Numbered from the stretch's first letter, positions 51,976 to 64,000 are shown. The stretch: DNA of 64,000 bases from Volvox africanus (GCA_030268105.1 BSDZ01000094.1:2948501-3012500); one strand, 5' to 3'. Program-made: numbers and translations. The notes: generated by a model not told the origin, from the sequence alone.

Positions 51976-54900
51976 TCATTCTGGTAGGTCCAGTGCTCTG
52001 CGAATCAGAGGCACCAACTGCACCACACTGACTGCCTCCTCATATGCCTCCCCGGATACGTCGTAGTAGGGCGCTGCCTCGTACGCAGCTGCCAGGCGGG
52101 CTGCGGTTGCCTCTGCGGTCGTCAGCGCCCTCGAGGACAGCTGCCCGCCACTGCATAGCTCGTCCTTGACAACCTGGAAGAAGGAAGAGGAAGAGGGCGG
52201 GCGAAATTATGACGAGTTGCAGCTGACGGCCAGAGCTGGAGTAAGGGGCTTGGGGTAGGGATGAGAAGAAGGCACCAGGCTCCGCAAGGGGCCGCAACGT
52301 GTGCCTTAACAGTTCGGTGCGCTACTTGTGCCCTGTCCGCATCAAGAAGCTGACTGAGGCGGTGGCAACCAAGCGCAAGGCCACAGCCATTGGAATGGAC
52401 ATCAAGTTGGGTCAAGTCACCCAACGTCGCGTCCTGCAAAAACTGACCAGGATATTGAGGTGCTGGAGAGGAGGCCCCCAAGTTGCGCCCTACACCTGAA
52501 GCTCGGACCCGACCTGCGGGCCCACTGGCCCTCTATCCCCTTGCCTAACCCCTAATGTCTTCCCCGGGGCTTACTCACATCCATCAGTGCCGTCGCCGCT
52601 GGTCCCGCAACTGCCTTGAGCACCAGCTCGGGAGCATGTGGCGTGTGGTGCTGTTGCCATTGCCATAGGGCCTGCGTGATAAGGATCATGAGGACTGAAA
52701 GAATTGCACGCGGAGATCAGGAAGCCGATGCAAGGTAGTGACATCATGGAGGACTGCAGAACGAATGAATAACGGTAGCATTTGTATTTCAGCGTAGCAT
52801 TTGTATGCACCGTATGTACTGGCGGGAACGGGATGGGCGGGGAACAGGTTTGTGCCGGGTTTCCCTTTTTTCCCAGAAGCAAGAGGCACAGAGCGGTATC
52901 TTTCAAACACATAATCCAGACAGCACACGCAACCCGTTGAGTCAGATGCTGTCAAGAAGGCGACAACTAATGTGCCGCAGATGGAGGTGAGGTCTGCCGG
53001 GAAGGCGCCCGTGCTGGAAATCGAGCAAAGAATGGGGGTGAAAGCCAAGACAGCGAGGAGGGAGAGGGAAGGGCGGCACGGGGGAAATCATGTGGCGAAT
53101 AGAACCAGAGGTGATCGGAGGCCAAGGAAAAGAAGTGAGATGGCCTTACTGCGGACACGAAACACGAACACCCTTCCCCCATTGCCTTCCCCCCCCCACC
53201 CATACACCTGGCCGCCCGGGCCCTAGCTACCAGACATGCGGACCAACCTGCAGCTCCTCGCACATGCAGTCTACCAGCCCGTCCACCTCGAGCAGAGACC
53301 ACAGGGTGCTGCCACCGGCTGACCGCACAGCGCCCGCCTCCGAAACCAGACCCAAGCCCTCCTGCAACACCCCACCGCCCGCCTCTGCCTCGTCAATTAC
53401 ATCTCCAGAGTTCAGCAGCGCCGCTGGCGCAGTGGGCAGCGTCTGCGGACCATCCTGCTGCTGCTGGCGCTGAGAAGGCCTTCCGAGTGCGTCCTTCTCC
53501 TCTCCGTAAAGGAGGGCCTGGCTGGGCAGGGACATGCCGCTGGGGGCCTCCCTCGTAGGTGGAGCCGTAACCGGTGCGGCAACGGCGTCCGGCGAAGCAG
53601 ACGCTCCCTCAGATACTCCCACATCGTTTGCGAGGGAGCCTGAAGCTGCTGAGGGGCTCTGAGGTAGACGTGCGTGCATAAAACTGACCGGCAACGTTCC
53701 CATCCCGTTCCCCTTCCGCACCATTCTTGTTGGCTGCTGCTGCTTCCTCACATCCTCGCGTGGGATGGCTACTGCTGCTGCTGCGGCGGCATCTGCAGAA
53801 GCAGCAGAAGCACCTGCACCCGCTCCAGACAGGGAGTTGTGCGTCGAGCCTAACGGAGATTCATCGCAAGCGGCTCTGAGTGCGCTTCGTGGACCACCGC
53901 CACCGCTATCAACAATGCCAACAGTGCCGCCACCGCAACCACCACCGCTGTCACCTCCGTTAGGGCTGCCGGTCTGGTCAGGATCCAGGAGGAAAGACAT
54001 GCGATGTGAGAGGTGCCGCTGTTGCTGTTGCTGTTGCTGTTGCTGCATTTGCGCCAGCTGGTGGAGACTTTGGTGATGGAGGGTGTGCTGCAGCAGCGCC
54101 GCGCGGCCTAGGTGGGGGTTCACGTGGGGGACGGAACGTTCCGGAACGGAAGTGACTGGGGGAGATGTGGGAAGACCCAGTGAAGGGGCCGTGTTGTCCC
54201 GCCGACCCTGAGTTGCTCCTACCTCTACCATTGCCTCCATCCTTGGCCCCATCCCCGCCCCTTCCTCGGCGTCTCGAACAACGCTTTCGGCAGCTACAGC
54301 TGCTACGACCGCTTCCTCGGGGCCCTCGCTAACGCTGCGGTCATCGGTGCAGCTCGACCCCAGAGGGTCATCGGCAATGGCTGGAGGGGCCGCGGCGTGC
54401 CGGCCAAAAAGAGGGGCCGCGGAGTGCCGGCCTGCTGAGCATTCACCAGTAGTTGCGGCGGAGGAGGAGCTAAGGTCCGGAACCGGGGGCTCCACCTCTC
54501 CAAGCTCCCCTCCTCCTTTTCCTGGCGCCTCCGCTGCTGTTGCGGCGGTGGTAGCGGTAACGGGAGCGGTAGAAGGGCGGGCTGTAAGGGGCCCCATGTT
54601 CATGTCGGCAGTTGCAGCCAGTTCCGGAGCGTCATACCTTAGCTCCGAAGCTCCCAGCGAAGTTGTAACGGCCCCGAGCCAATGTTTTCCCGCAGCCGCT
54701 ATCCTTCCACAGCGCCCCGCAGCCGCGATGTCTATGTCCCCTCTGGCACACTCCTCGGCTGCTGCACGAGGCGCTGCCTCCAAAGCGCTTTCAAAGTCAC
54801 CGGCCAATAGCAGCTGAGCGGACGGACCCCGCTGCCCAGTGATTGTATCCACAGCCATATCCGCGGTGTCCAGCGACATGCGGCATGATTTCGTTACTGT

Positions 54901-55407
54901 TGACTGGTGCGCAGGTGGCGGTGTCGGCAGTGACGGCAGCGGCGGTAATGGCGTCGATGAAATCCCTTCTTTGACCGCATTAGCTGACGAACGCATCCCC
55001 CATCCTCCCCCACACGAGATGGTCCAGGTGGCGGCGGAGCCGGTAAGTACCCCTGGAGCAGCAGCAGCAGTAACAGGAAGAGGACAGGCCCCAGCGTCGC
55101 CAGCGCTACTGCCGCCGGCATGCCATCCCGCCGTGCCGCAGCCACCATCTCCGCCCCCTCCGCCACCGGCCGCACTGCACCAACTGCCACCGCCCAAACT
55201 GACATCTGGACGGCGGAATACCTCACCGCTGTAGGCACTAGCAGCTGTATGGCTGGAGGCACACGTGCGTGTCAAGGCTGCCGTACACAGCTCCAGAACT
55301 AAGTACCGGCACCGGTTGGTTGTCCAGTGCCGCTGCCCTAGGACAGCTTGGCATTGTGCGCCGAGGCGACGTACGGCACCCAGGCTAACCTGCGAAGTCA
55401 AGACCAA
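51976..55407 (-). CDS. Low-complexity Ala/Ser/Gln-rich predicted protein; 5' end uncertain
   Basis: Read from the right, the frame is open from 55407 to a donor at 53248, with poly-Gln (nine Gln near 54030), Ala-, Gly- and Ser-rich tracts and a helical end (LWSLLEVDGLVDCMCEELQ). It then joins to 52694-52579 (ALWQWQQHHTPHAPELVLKA) and 52173-51976 (ending LIRRALDLPE), both clear GT-AG exons in frame with each other. The link between 53248 and 52694 needs one more exon with phase 0 in and phase 1 out; 53013-52968 fits the phases but has a weak donor. The 5' end is open: an ATG at about 55000 (MRSSANAV) or an upstream exon may start the protein. A competing minus frame at 55262-54894 encodes a possible transmembrane stretch (AVALATLGPVLFLLLLLLLQ). 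I do not recognise the family. Confidence 0.5.
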
Positions 55408-55500
55408 AGAATGGATACGGGGTGGTTAGGTAGTCCTGTGATGCGAGGCGATGAGGGAGAGCAGGGCAGGACAGGAGGACAGCAGCCATTCCGCAGCCAT

Positions 55501-55800
55501 CTGTGGAACAATTTTTCCATATTTTATATCAGATACTATCTTTATATTATCTATCATTCATTATAATATATCATTTAATTAAATAAAGCAACAAAAATTG
55601 ATCTCTAAAATGGCCGTTTCTTGGACTATATCCACTTAGATAAAATTTTAGTAATGCTTGTGATTTTATTTCTGACGGTAATGTATCATGCTGTCCTTGG
55701 TATGCAAGTTGTTATTGAAGATTATATAAGTTGCAGAATTTACCGCATTGTACGGCCACGATCCCCCTCTACCACACGCAAGAAAGGCGCAGCTTCATGA
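55501..55800 (+). pseudogene. AT-rich fragment resembling succinate dehydrogenase membrane anchor SdhD/SDH4
   Basis: The frame 55609-55800 (63 codons after an in-frame TAA) contains VMYHAVLGMQVVIEDY at about 55678-55725. The pattern His-x3-Gly-x6-Asp-Tyr is the hallmark of SdhD: the Asp-Tyr pair lines the quinone site and the His lies near the heme. It is preceded by a hydrophobic stretch (ILVMLVILFLTV), as in the family. The SdhD-like part stops at about 55740, where the DNA turns GC-rich and runs antisense into the last exon of the SET gene. Base composition of 55501-55740 is strongly AT-rich, unlike every other coding region here. The N-terminal helices are not readable; another frame (MAVSWTIST at 55610) suggests a frameshift. 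A gene fragment transferred from a bacterium or mitochondrion is the best reading, but the match is short. Confidence 0.45.
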
Positions 55801-58800
55801 CCCCTGAGGATGTCCAGGGTCCCTATATCCCGTATCGGGACGCACCGCCAGTTCCGACCAGTCCAGGTGCTCCCCCATACGTTGCACCTCCTCCTCCAAC
55901 GCGAGCTCGGCATCTCCATTGCTGACTGAGGAGAGGGGCATAGGCGGGGCAGGGCCAGCGGCAGGAGCCGTTCACAGGTGTCACTCACACACTCGGGCTC
56001 CCCCCGAATGTTGCTTCTGAGTGTCCAAGCCCGCTATTACCGCTGCGAAGAGGAACCGGCAATACCCTTTGGAAAGTTCGGTTGAAGCCAGCTAGAAGTC
56101 ACAGCACCAAAGAAGGAGGGGAGGGGAGGGGAGGGGAGGGGAGGGGAGGGGAGGGGAGGGGAGGGGAGGGGAGGGGAGGGGAGGGGAGGGGAGGGGAGGG
56201 GGGAAAAGAGCACCATAAGAAACCACTAAACACCAACCACCTACTCCCGTCAGCTACCAGGTCCGCACCGTCAGCTTCCAGGCCTGCAGCTGCTGCTCTG
56301 CGTCGAAGTTGCCCCTGCATCTGCGGACACGGAAGTGTGGAGGGGCCCCGCCGTTGAAGGGCGGAGGGTGGGCTATGGCAGAGGCAGACAGGTCTATCCC
56401 CCTATCCCCCCTGTTCCCCGTATCCCCCGTATCCCGAGCAGCAGCCTACATGTAAGCACACACATTGTCGGCCTGGCTGAAACACCTCACCCTCAGTCCC
56501 CAGCCAGGCCCGGTTGCGGACAGCTGTGAAAGAATTTACCTCCCAAGGTAAGACTCATCTTCATATCCCGCATCTTCCCTCCAGGGCCTCCCGAAGCGCA
56601 CCTCTGCGTCGCAGTACCGCTTCCAGCAGGTGTCGCACTCCCAGTAGGGCTGCCCTACAGCCTCCTGGATGTCACCGCCGCCATTTGCAACAGCATTGCT
56701 GCCGCCACCGCCGCTGCCATCGTCATACGTCTCATGTGCCCCTGTCAAGCCGTCTCCAGTTGCTCCCGTCCAGTACACAAACCCGGACTTAGCAGCAACA
56801 GCGCCGCGCGAAGGGGGACCCTCCCTGGAGCGGCCAGGAGAGGTTAAATCAGACCGCTCATGACTCGGGCATCTTGAACCGGGGCTCGTGGGCGGGTCCG
56901 GTGCAGACGCACTTCCCGTGCGCCCAGGGGGCCGCCCCTCTTCGTTGCCGCCGCCGCTGCTGCTTCCGGTTCGCACGATGCGCACGTTTACAGCAGTGCC
57001 AGCGGCACCTAAGCATCCTGGGAACGCTGCGGCAGCGCATATCGTGTCACTGGAGTTGGTTAGGGCGGTGGTGGCAGTGATCCAGGTGGCTGGACTGCCT
57101 GCCCCAGCACCCCACATGCCACCGCCATGGCAATCAGGACACGGCAGGGAGCGGTATGGGTCCCGGCGGCTGCTGCAGCGGCTGCATGTGCAAGTGAAGA
57201 GCTTGGTCCGTACCTGCGGGGACGCAAATGAGTGTCCGCGACAGGTAATCGTACAACAGTGTGAAGGCTGCGGTGAGCGCTGCGGTTATTGGGTTCTGCA
57301 GGTTGCGGGCGCAACACGGCCATCTCCATCACCGCAACCCCACCTCACCGACCTGGACACATCTCAGCCCCACCTCACACGGATCCCGGAGCACTCTCCG
57401 TAAGGTCTAGTGGCTCCACGGAACAAACTCCACCAACATCCCAGCACGTCTCTCTCGCCTTCCCCCGCCCCATGCGCATACAACCCTTCTCCACCGTCAT
57501 CTCCACCTCACCAGCAGCTTTTGCCGCATTCGTGTAGATATAAGTGTCTGCTCGTCCCAGCCCTGTACAACATACACACACGCAAGACGGGGTTTGACCC
57601 AGCGGGAGTCCACCCACGTTCAGGACAGGAAGACCGAGCCTGCGGGCAGGGGCCCTTTCGGGTCGGCAACATGCCAGCTGATAAAATGCCACCTCAATCT
57701 GTCGTCAGAAAGGGCACGCCTGCCAGAAATCCTGCTCCAAGGGGCAAGATATCTGAGGACTACCATAGTGCAGTACGCAGATATCTCCAGATGCATTTTT
57801 CACATTATATTCGGAACTGACGGCCAGGACGCCTTAGAAACATAAACGTCAGTGTTCCCGTTTGAGGAAAGGAGAGGAGAGGAGAGGGAGGGAGAGGAGC
57901 AGAAACAGTGGCCCCTGGAGCCGGAACCCAAACCCGGCCCTGTCCCTGTTCGTGCCTCACCAGGTAGCACGTGGTGATGACCTCACGGGGATCGATTCTC
58001 CGGCTGGCTACAAAGACGCCGCAGCCGCTGCCCTCAGCGTCGTCCACAAACCGGTACCTGGAGGGTGGTAAGGCGGGAAAGTGGAGGCGGTGCAGCTCGG
58101 GTATCCGGATGTTACCTGTCTAGCCGAGCCTCCCGCCGTTGGAAGCTGGAAACGCACAACGTATAACCACAGATTCGATTAGCAGTCGGCGGCTGGATAA
58201 CAGGATAGGAACAAATTTAACGAACCGTCACTAACTGCCATACAGTGCTTGAACATCAATCAATCCAAAGTGCCAGACTGTCACGAAATGAAATTGAACG
58301 TGAATAGCAATATACGTACATGCTTAGGTAAGCTGGTTACAGCTCAGCTAGGAGCCTAGGACCCGAAAACTGCAACCTCTAACTGACAAGCGCGGCTCCA
58401 GAACCTTCCAGTTCCGGTAGCCCGAAACCCCGAGTCGCTACGAACCACTTTCATGCACTTACCTTGTATTTCCTTCGCAGCAATGATTTACAAGGCTGCC
58501 AATCTTGTAAAGCGCCCCACCACCGTGACGGGTTGAGTAGCAGTTACAAACCCACGTTAGCACCACCCGGACGACCTCATCGGCACCAGAGCACGCTGCA
58601 AGAGGCCCAAGCACGCTGCGGGAAAACGTTTCCGGACGCGACTTACGAGCGGCATCAAGCTGTTCAGCGTATTGCCGTGCGGCCCGCACATAAGGTTCAT
58701 CTTGATAGACATTCACGTCAGGAGTAAAAAGCTCAAATATAGAGGCCCTGACTTGTGCGCTCGCTGCAGCAAACTGCAGCATTTGAAGCGTGAAGTCAAT

Positions 58801-59010
58801 GGACGCATCCTTGCCCAGAAGGTCCGCGCGGACACCGAGCTCCTTGTGGGCATCATAGATTTCATCCAGAAGCTTAGGATCTTCAGTTGTAATAATCAAA
58901 GGCTTTTCACATAAGACGACCTCGCCAGCGACAAAGGTGCGAGTGGCGACTAGGGCATTTCCGTAAGGTTTAATACATCGTTTTTCGACCCCATCCATTG
59001 TCAGTGTCAT
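55795..59010 (-). CDS. SET-domain protein with post-SET cysteine cluster (SMYD-like)
   Basis: Six exons from 59010 downward (59010-58463, 58057-57961, 57562-57512, 57213-56540, 56320-56258, 55921-55795) join in frame to 519 residues. The protein starts like a SET domain (GNALVATRTFVAGEVVLCEK), has the NHxCxxNT core as LVNHCCEGNTRYRF (residues about 174-187), then IDPREVITTCYL and the zinc-binding post-SET KLFTCTCSRC with a further CPDC and CDTCW Cys pairs. SET enzymes transfer methyl groups from S-adenosylmethionine to lysine in histones or other proteins; the substrate here is unknown. No MYND finger is visible between the SET halves. A 120-residue Gly/Ser/Pro-rich insert lies between the CPDC and CDTCW pairs. 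The ATG at 59010 is the first in frame and sits eight codons before the SET domain. Two introns carry purine/pyrimidine repeat tracts. Confidence 0.87.
56114..56204. repeat. (GAGGG)n array, about 18 copies
   Basis: Pentanucleotide array in the last intron of the SET gene (56257-55922). On the transcript strand it is CCCTC-rich. Confidence 0.97.
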
Positions 59011-60959
59011 TTTCGTATTTATGCTTGAGGGGTAGAAACTTGACCATCGATCGTCTCTTTTGCTACTTCCCGAACGAGCCACCAGATCATGCTACATGAC
59101 CTGTAAAACCATGTCAGGGAAGCAATCGCAAATGAAGCGATGATAGTTTTTTCATCTTTCTGATTAAGGCGATCACGCCATCATGTTGCGTTGGGATAAG
59201 AACCGTTCGGTTACATCCGAGCCAACCGCTTGACAACGAAGGAACAGCGTGACTGATGTTACTGGCGGCCAGCCGGCCACTTGTCCACCATATATTCTAT
59301 ACAGAATTGTACAATCGTTGTCAGGTTCTTAGGTACGGCCTACGGCGTATGGATGAAGGTGGCTACCCTTTCACGATTGAACTGATTGCTGTATTCAAGA
59401 TGAAGAAAGTGCACGCGCCGACATGCCTTTTCCTTTCCAAACTCGAATCTTCATCATATATGCAAGGGCTGCAATATTGCGTTCAGTGAATTAGTGTCCT
59501 AAATTGCTGGTGGCGATTTATCATATATAGAGTTCATATTCTTGAAATTTATTTGGATCGCGCTTGGTTGCCGGTGTCCTAACATCCATCCAACTAATCT
59601 TACATCGTGAGTCAACCAACCCTATTGCAGCCACCTCCGTGTTGCCATCACGCATTTCACGTTTAAAATAATACAAATCCAACCAAGCCAGGGCTACATG
59701 ACAAGTTGCCAACTAACTGAATAGAAAATTACGTCCTATTACGTTGCGGTGACGAACACAAACAAACAACAACGGACACCAGTCCAACTAATCTCAATAG
59801 TGCATGTGCAAAGTGCAATCTCACAAGATCTTAAGATATTCAACGAATCCAAACGCAGGTCATGCACAACAGCCAAAACACACACATACACACACACCCC
59901 TCTCCTATCAAGTGCTCGGAAAGGCCATCACTGCGACTCCCACGTTCTATGTGACCCCCCAGATTCGTGCGAAGGACCACGAACAAAGCATGAGGATACG
60001 GAATTTATGAGTTTTCCGAAAAGCAATTGACCCGGGAGGGGGGTGTCCGGGGGCCCAGTGCGGCTGACAGATTCGACGCTCCTCGTGATCTGTGATCTAT
60101 CCCTCTCTTGCCCTCAGTGGGGCTGGGTTCCCATCATCGGATGACGTTTCCTGCCTGGCGGTACGCATACCATGAGACATGAGGAAGTTGAAGCACCCGG
60201 CAGAATACATACACGCATATACTTTGTGATCGAACTGTCGACAGCAATGTGAAGGTGAAACATGGATGCGGGATGAAACCTTCTTGAGCCATTAGATCTA
60301 CCTGGGCAATGCAGTCTGACCGGCATTCGATTCACTTGGCGTATGTGAGACGGACGCATCGGCGGGTCAGGGTCCAAATATCACGCCTTGTGTTCCCACT
60401 CCAGGATAATCCCCAATCATTACTTCCAAGACCAATATGTATCCGCTCCTCCCCCTTCCCATCGTTTCACCATTATGCGGTATATATTGTACATGCATGT
60501 CACGAAATGCAATACATGGCATTAGGACCCTTCTTTGGGGCCGGCTACTTCGTCCCGCCCTGCTGTCACACAGCTAGCTCAAGCTCTTAAAGAAACCCGT
60601 AAAAGGGGTCGAGGATGGGGGCAGAATCAATGCAGCTGCAGAATTATTCTTGTCCAATAACCAAATATGAATTGCCCAAGGCACAGTACTATACTTAAAA
60701 CGTCGGGTTGTTTTCATCACATCCACTGCTGCATCCGAGGCGGCACCAACACCGGCGCTGAACGTACCCATGCGATCTTCTCCAAGATGCACCAACACAG
60801 AAATCTCCCACTTAAATCGGATTTCCAACATCCCTTTCTGGATCCCCGGGCCCCTTCCCCCGAATGCTCATCACAGTGAGCTCGATCTTCACTAACAAAG
60901 CTTCCCTAGCTACTCCTCCCGCTGCTGCTGGTGCCGCTGTTGCTTACTGCATCCTTGAG
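59011..60959. other. Intergenic region upstream of the SET gene
   Basis: About 1.9 kb without a supported gene. Frames at 59256-59489 (+) and 60574-60831 (-) are open but unrecognised. It includes the promoter of the SET gene and the 3' UTR of the membrane-protein gene to the right. Confidence 0.45.
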
Positions 60960-63874
60960 TCAATTGCGGTTCTGCCTCCTGTTTTCTATTTTCACGGGGC
61001 CCTCAACGGGGTTTGGCCCTGAGCCGGGGCCAGGGCCTGAGCCGGGTCTGAGCCCAGCATCATCAAGTGCAGTACTGCCAACAGAAGCAGGGCCTCTCGA
61101 CCCACAGAAAGACGCAGGTGGTAGGGCCCAGTACTGCTGTGAGCCAGCCTGGGACTGCGACTGCATCAGCGGCCCACGCACCCTGTCGGCGTCAACGAAG
61201 CCAGTACTGGGTCCATCCGATAGTCCCGCTGACTGCTGCTGCTGCAACTGCAGCCGTGGCTGCGCCCTCGGTGAGTCAACGAGCGTAAATGGTTTCGGTG
61301 GCGGCGGCCTTAGGGGGCCTAACGCCGCCGGGTCTGAGCCGGTAAGGTAAGACCCGCTGTCGCAGGAGCTGTTTGCCAATGGATGAGAAGCGCCTCCAGC
61401 TGCCCGGGCCGTCGGCACCGTGATAGGCCTTTTGGCTTCGCCAACAGGGACTCCCGCCGATGCCAGGGGGTTGGCGGCCACCCCCGCCGACGTCGCCCCG
61501 CCTTGTGGCTGTAGCTGCTGCTGCTGCTGCTGCTGCTGCTGCGTTAGAGACAGCGACTTGGGCATTGGTTGTGGGAAGACGGCGGATGCACCATGTGAGC
61601 CAACATGTGATTGGACGGCGGTGGAGAATGTTGCCGCAGCCCCTCCGTCACCGGCAGGCGAGGAGGCCCGCCGGCTGCTCATAAAGCTCGCAGACCTGAA
61701 CGAAACCGCTGACGGAGAAGCGAGCCCCGCTGACATTGCGATGAACGTGCCAGCAGGGGCGAAGGGCCCGCCGCCAGCGCAATCAATTGACGGTACTACG
61801 GGCTGTGAAGTCGGCGGAGACGAAGATGACGGATGACTGCGGCTCACAGAGTGCTGCTGTGCGGTGAAGGCGCCGGTGCCGCGGCCCCGGCGGGTGTTAC
61901 GCCGTACAACGTACAATATTACGACGGCGACGATGACGCCACCAACAATCAGAACGCCGCCTAGCACCACAGGCAAAACAATCTCCAGCCGAATCCTGTT
62001 CCCGCTGCCAGTATTATTCTTTTCGGCGGGCGTTGTCGGTGACCCATGGGTCACGTCGGAGGGTGTTGCTGCTGTCACCGGTGGTGGCGGCGGCCCTGTT
62101 GACGGTATGGCATTAGACGGAGGCGCCGCCGCGCTGGCGGCCGCCTGGATGACGGAGGACACGTCGGCCTGCAGCTTGGCGGCAACACCGGGATCACTAA
62201 GAAGGTCGCCGCCGCTGTTGCCGTACACCGCCACCAGCTGCGGTAGGCCCTGCACGGGAGCCCCCGTGGCAGTGGATGCGTTCGGCCCACTCAGCACCGA
62301 AACCAATCGTAGCAAAGCTGACATCAGGTCAGATGGGATGCCAGCCGCGACCGGCGGTGGCGGCGACTGGACGGAGCCTGCGGTACCAGAGCTGGATGGC
62401 GGCGGCGCTGGCGGTAGCGGCGAAGGCGGACTGGCAGACGAAAAGCCATCGGCGGCATTAGCAGCGGCATCTGTCGCAGTTGCTGTTGCCGCCGCCTGCG
62501 CTGCCGCTAACAGCTCCGACTGTTGCTCAGCGGTCAGGCCGGCAAACTGCGATACGAGCGACGCCTGAAATGGACATCAACAGGGGAATACGCCTCGGTG
62601 TTCACAGGCCATGATGTCAAAACGTGAGTGAGATGTGGAAGTCAAAGCAGTAAAATGCGTAACTTGAAGCAGCTGGGAGAAACAGCATCAGGAGAGCAAA
62701 AATCTTTCCTCCAAGGATGGGCTGACAGATATGTGTGCGTGTGCGTATGTGTGTGTGCGTGTGCGTGAAAATCACCTTGGTTAGTTCCGCTAGATCCCAA
62801 CCCCTCAGACACTAAATCCGATTTGACATCGCAACCTGTTTCAGGCTCCCTCCCGAACACACCCCGGAGACGGAAGCGGCGCAAGATGGCCGCCCTAGGA
62901 TTTTCAGCCGCGTACCTGTCGAAATAAAACCCAAAGTAATAAAGTAAATAATACCGGATACGTAAGGTTAAGCTGCTATTGCCAAGGTCAGGTCTGCTAT
63001 GACGAGTAGTGTAGTGTTGTGTAATGCTTACTGAGGGCTTACCTGAGAGGTCACGTCCAGGCTGGCTGCAGCGCTCCAGGGAAGCCATGGGTCTGGTAGC
63101 GGTCCGCTGGTTGTTTGAGGATCTCCGTATACTACTAGATTGACCTGTACGGAGCCAGCCACGGCCCGGAGGATCTGGAGTTGCGACTGTAGAATACCAG
63201 TGGCATTTTTAAGTCCGGTAAGAAATCGCTGCCTCCGCTCGGAAGTGAAGTCCTCGATGTGCATGTCCAGGACGAGACTGACCTGTGTTTTAGGGGTTTC
63301 GAACACATGCATGCACGAAAAAGGTCAGTATAGATGGTGCCCAACATTGTGATGTACATTACGTACGAAAAATCGATTTACGCTAACATATGGTCGGAAA
63401 TGGGTGCAAATCATTTTTCCCTTCAGTCTCGTCCGCCCATCTCTAGCCGTACGCTCTATGCACAGCCACATGGTACCTCTCTCCCCTCCCGTCCCGACTC
63501 CACACTCCACACAACCTCACCACTGCTGCTGACTCCGTACGGATCTGCAAGGAGGAACCACCCCCCATCAGCTTGATGTAAAGTACTGCCTCCGCCGGGT
63601 CCCAGTAGTACGATCCATGGGAAGAGCCGTCGTACAGGCTGGGTGCCGCCGACGCTTGTTGGAGCCGCCCGGTATCCGCCATCCAGATGAAACGTCTTGC
63701 CGTGGAGTTGGCGGGGTATTGTATACTAAGGAGCAGCTCAGTTCCGGGAGCAGCGGACGGCAGCCAGGTTTCAGATACACTTGGCGGGACACCTGCGGGC
63801 GTGGGGTGCGGCGAGCGTATGGTGTGCGCTTCGACGTCCCTTGGCACGAGAGTCGCGCACATTGGAATCAACCC
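60960..63874 (-). CDS. Single-pass membrane protein with extracellular ligand-type region; 5' part missing from window
   Basis: Three exons from 63874 downward (63874-63521, 63282-63043, 62564-60960) join in frame to 732 residues. The acceptor before 63874 implies at least one more exon beyond the window edge. Order: an extracellular region with an N-glycan site in PANSTARRFIWMAD and the YDGSSHGSYYWDP motif; a module with LVLDMHIEDFTSERRQRFL and AVAGSVQVNLVVYGDP that resembles SEA-like or autoproteolysis-type modules common in algal surface proteins; a Pro/Ser/Ala-rich stalk; one transmembrane helix (LPVVLGGVLIVGGVIVAVVI) followed by the stop-transfer RRNTRRGRG; and a long Gln/Ser/Pro-rich cytoplasmic tail. 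It is probably a cell-surface receptor or matrix anchor. The domain names are inference; the topology is clear from sequence. Confidence 0.75.
62735..62767. repeat. GT-rich microsatellite
   Basis: GTGTGCGTGTGCGTATGTGT-type tract in the intron between the last two exons of the membrane-protein gene. Confidence 0.9.
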
Positions 63875-64000
63875 CTAGGACCAGAACCTACCTGACCCAA
63901 TTTTTAATGGTTGATTCGTTTACATAGGCTTCTATTTGGCAACTGGCGATGATGGCATGATGCGAACGTTTAATGGATACATGAGCATGGGGGATGTTGG

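Overview
The window is nuclear DNA of a green alga, most likely a volvocine (Volvox/Pleodorina/Eudorina-like) relative of Chlamydomonas. The reasons are short exons broken by many GT-AG introns of 60-500 nt, TGTAA polyadenylation signals, a major light-harvesting (LHCBM-type) gene, Ala/Gly/Ser/Gln-rich low-complexity protein segments, proline-rich linkers on secreted proteins, and abundant simple repeats inside introns. I rebuilt the genes by hand, choosing splice sites so that reading frame and protein-family similarity carry across each junction. No database search could be run.

Layout, left to right. 508-1817 (+) LHCII chlorophyll a/b protein. 2734-7096 (+) secreted or membrane protein with two SRCR domains. 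9728-15217 (-) 684-residue armadillo-repeat protein in 11 exons. 17059-23426 (+) coiled-coil protein of unknown role. 24140-25758 (-) proteasome assembly chaperone 2. 27814-33282 (+) FemAB-like/GNAT-fold peptidogalycan-biosynthesis-type protein with a basic presequence. 35766-37665 (-) TrmJ/SpoU-type RNA 2'-O-methyltransferase, divergent by 158 bp from 37824-45410 (+), a large helical protein whose intron holds a 1-kb 14-bp minisatellite and whose reading frame is broken by an 11-bp tandem duplication. 46137-50444 (+) TDRD3/RMI1-type OB-fold protein with an RGG tail. 51976-55407 (-) low-complexity protein of unknown role. 55501-55800, an AT-rich patch with an SdhD-like fragment. 55795-59010 (-) SET-domain protein. 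60960-63874 (-) single-pass membrane protein, 5' end probably outside the window.

This is ordinary eukaryotic gene order: neighbouring genes have unrelated jobs (photosynthesis, cell surface, proteasome assembly, RNA modification, chromatin/RNA). The only close regulatory link suggested is the head-to-head methyltransferase/large-protein pair. The most unusual items are the SdhD-like patch of foreign-looking composition, the indel-free 14-bp array open in all three forward frames, the frameshifting 11-bp duplication, and two introns that only work as GC-AG introns.
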